This document shows, one piece after another, positions 5,159 to 5,312 of a DNA stretch of 5,312 nucleotides. Below the pieces are notes generated by a model. That model was given only the letters and a program-made list of their open reading frames with translations. It made no database searches and was not told the DNA's origin. Made by a program: the position numbers and the translations under genes. The DNA is from Flavobacteriales bacterium (GTDB lineage Bacteria > Bacteroidota > Bacteroidia > Flavobacteriales_F > PHOS-HE28), in assembly GCA_024640205.1 (NCBI GenBank), contig JAHEFL010000169.1:1-5312 (forward strand). The letters run 5' to 3'. Position 1 is the first letter of the stretch; the number at the start of each line of letters is the position of its first letter.

Positions 5159-5312
5159 ATGTCCAGTCACTTCAATTCCGATTTCCGAAGGATGGATAAC
5201 GGGCGGCCCGTGCACCTCTTGGATCATGTCCGGAGCGTGGTCGCGGACCATGCAGAGGTGCAGCTCCTGGTGGGCAGCGACAGCCAGAACCGGGCGAGAT
5301 ACACGGTGTATT
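5159..5312 (+). CDS. YkuK-family RNase H-like protein (DUF458), N-terminal part
   Basis: Partial gene: 51 codons before the right edge. The translation starts MSSHFNSDFRRMDNGRPVHL and contains a helix LLDHVRSVVADHA (20-32) leading to the strand QLLVGSDSQNRARYTVY (35-51). The GSDSQ motif (39-43), with its acidic residue Asp41 at the end of the first strand, is the hallmark of the DUF458/YkuK family, small proteins of about 150-170 residues with a predicted RNase H-like fold. Asp41 would be the first catalytic acid. Their biological role is not established. The ATG at 5159 is the first in this frame and no Shine-Dalgarno precedes it; a promoter-like TTTG ends 4 bases upstream. The gene is divergent from tRNA-Leu with 95 bases between them. 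The family call rests on a single motif and the helix before it, since two thirds of the protein is not visible. Confidence 0.72.
   Translation, partial: MSSHFNSDFRRMDNGRPVHLLDHVRSVVADHAEVQLLVGSDSQNRARYTVY

Noticed and set aside
1..5312. Search by eye for CRISPR repeats, IS ends, phage or defence genes
   Set aside because: No regularly spaced repeats, transposase motifs, terminal inverted repeats or defence-type domains were found.

Overview
The window looks like ordinary chromosomal DNA of a moderately GC-rich member of the Bacteroidota, probably Flavobacteriales or a close relative. The support is the protein families present (a fused two-domain aminolipid acyltransferase, a signal peptide-M23-LysM endopeptidase with a typical Bacteroidota N-terminal layout, a small CoA-binding Rossmann protein) and promoter-like sequences that fit the phylum's TTG-N17-23-TAnnTTTG consensus instead of the sigma-70 one. 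The taxon is inferred, not proven. I see no IS element, CRISPR array, phage gene, toxin-antitoxin pair or defence cassette.

Left part (1-3075): three genes on the minus strand, transcribed right to left and separated by only 58 and 64 bases, so a plausible operon. In transcription order they are a membrane-anchored transglutaminase-like protein (3075-2140), a fused PlsC-type plus GNAT/hemolysin-type acyltransferase related to OlsF (2081-330), and a CoA-binding Rossmann protein (from 265, running off the left edge). The acyltransferase is expected to make N-acyl amino acid lipids (ornithine or glycine lipids) in two acylation steps carried on one polypeptide.

Middle (3076-4301): a 271-base divergent intergenic region holds a CGTTAA/TTAACG repeat element and a good Bacteroidota-type promoter. 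It leads into a plus-strand secreted M23 metallo-endopeptidase with a C-terminal LysM domain, with all zinc and catalytic residues intact. A 40-base convergent gap follows.

Right part (4302-5312): a minus-strand two-TM protein with a PH-like domain of unknown role; a strong hairpin terminator; a complete minus-strand tRNA-Leu(CAG) with encoded CCA and its own promoter; and, divergent from it, the first 51 codons of a YkuK-family (RNase H-like, DUF458) protein running off the right edge. The tRNA and YkuK promoters appear to be back to back, their -33 boxes 3 bases apart. Several start codons lie only 4-7 bases after a TTTG promoter element, suggesting leaderless transcripts. I do not see a clear new biological system; the most interesting points are the promoter architecture, the fused aminolipid enzyme and small unexplained sequence elements.
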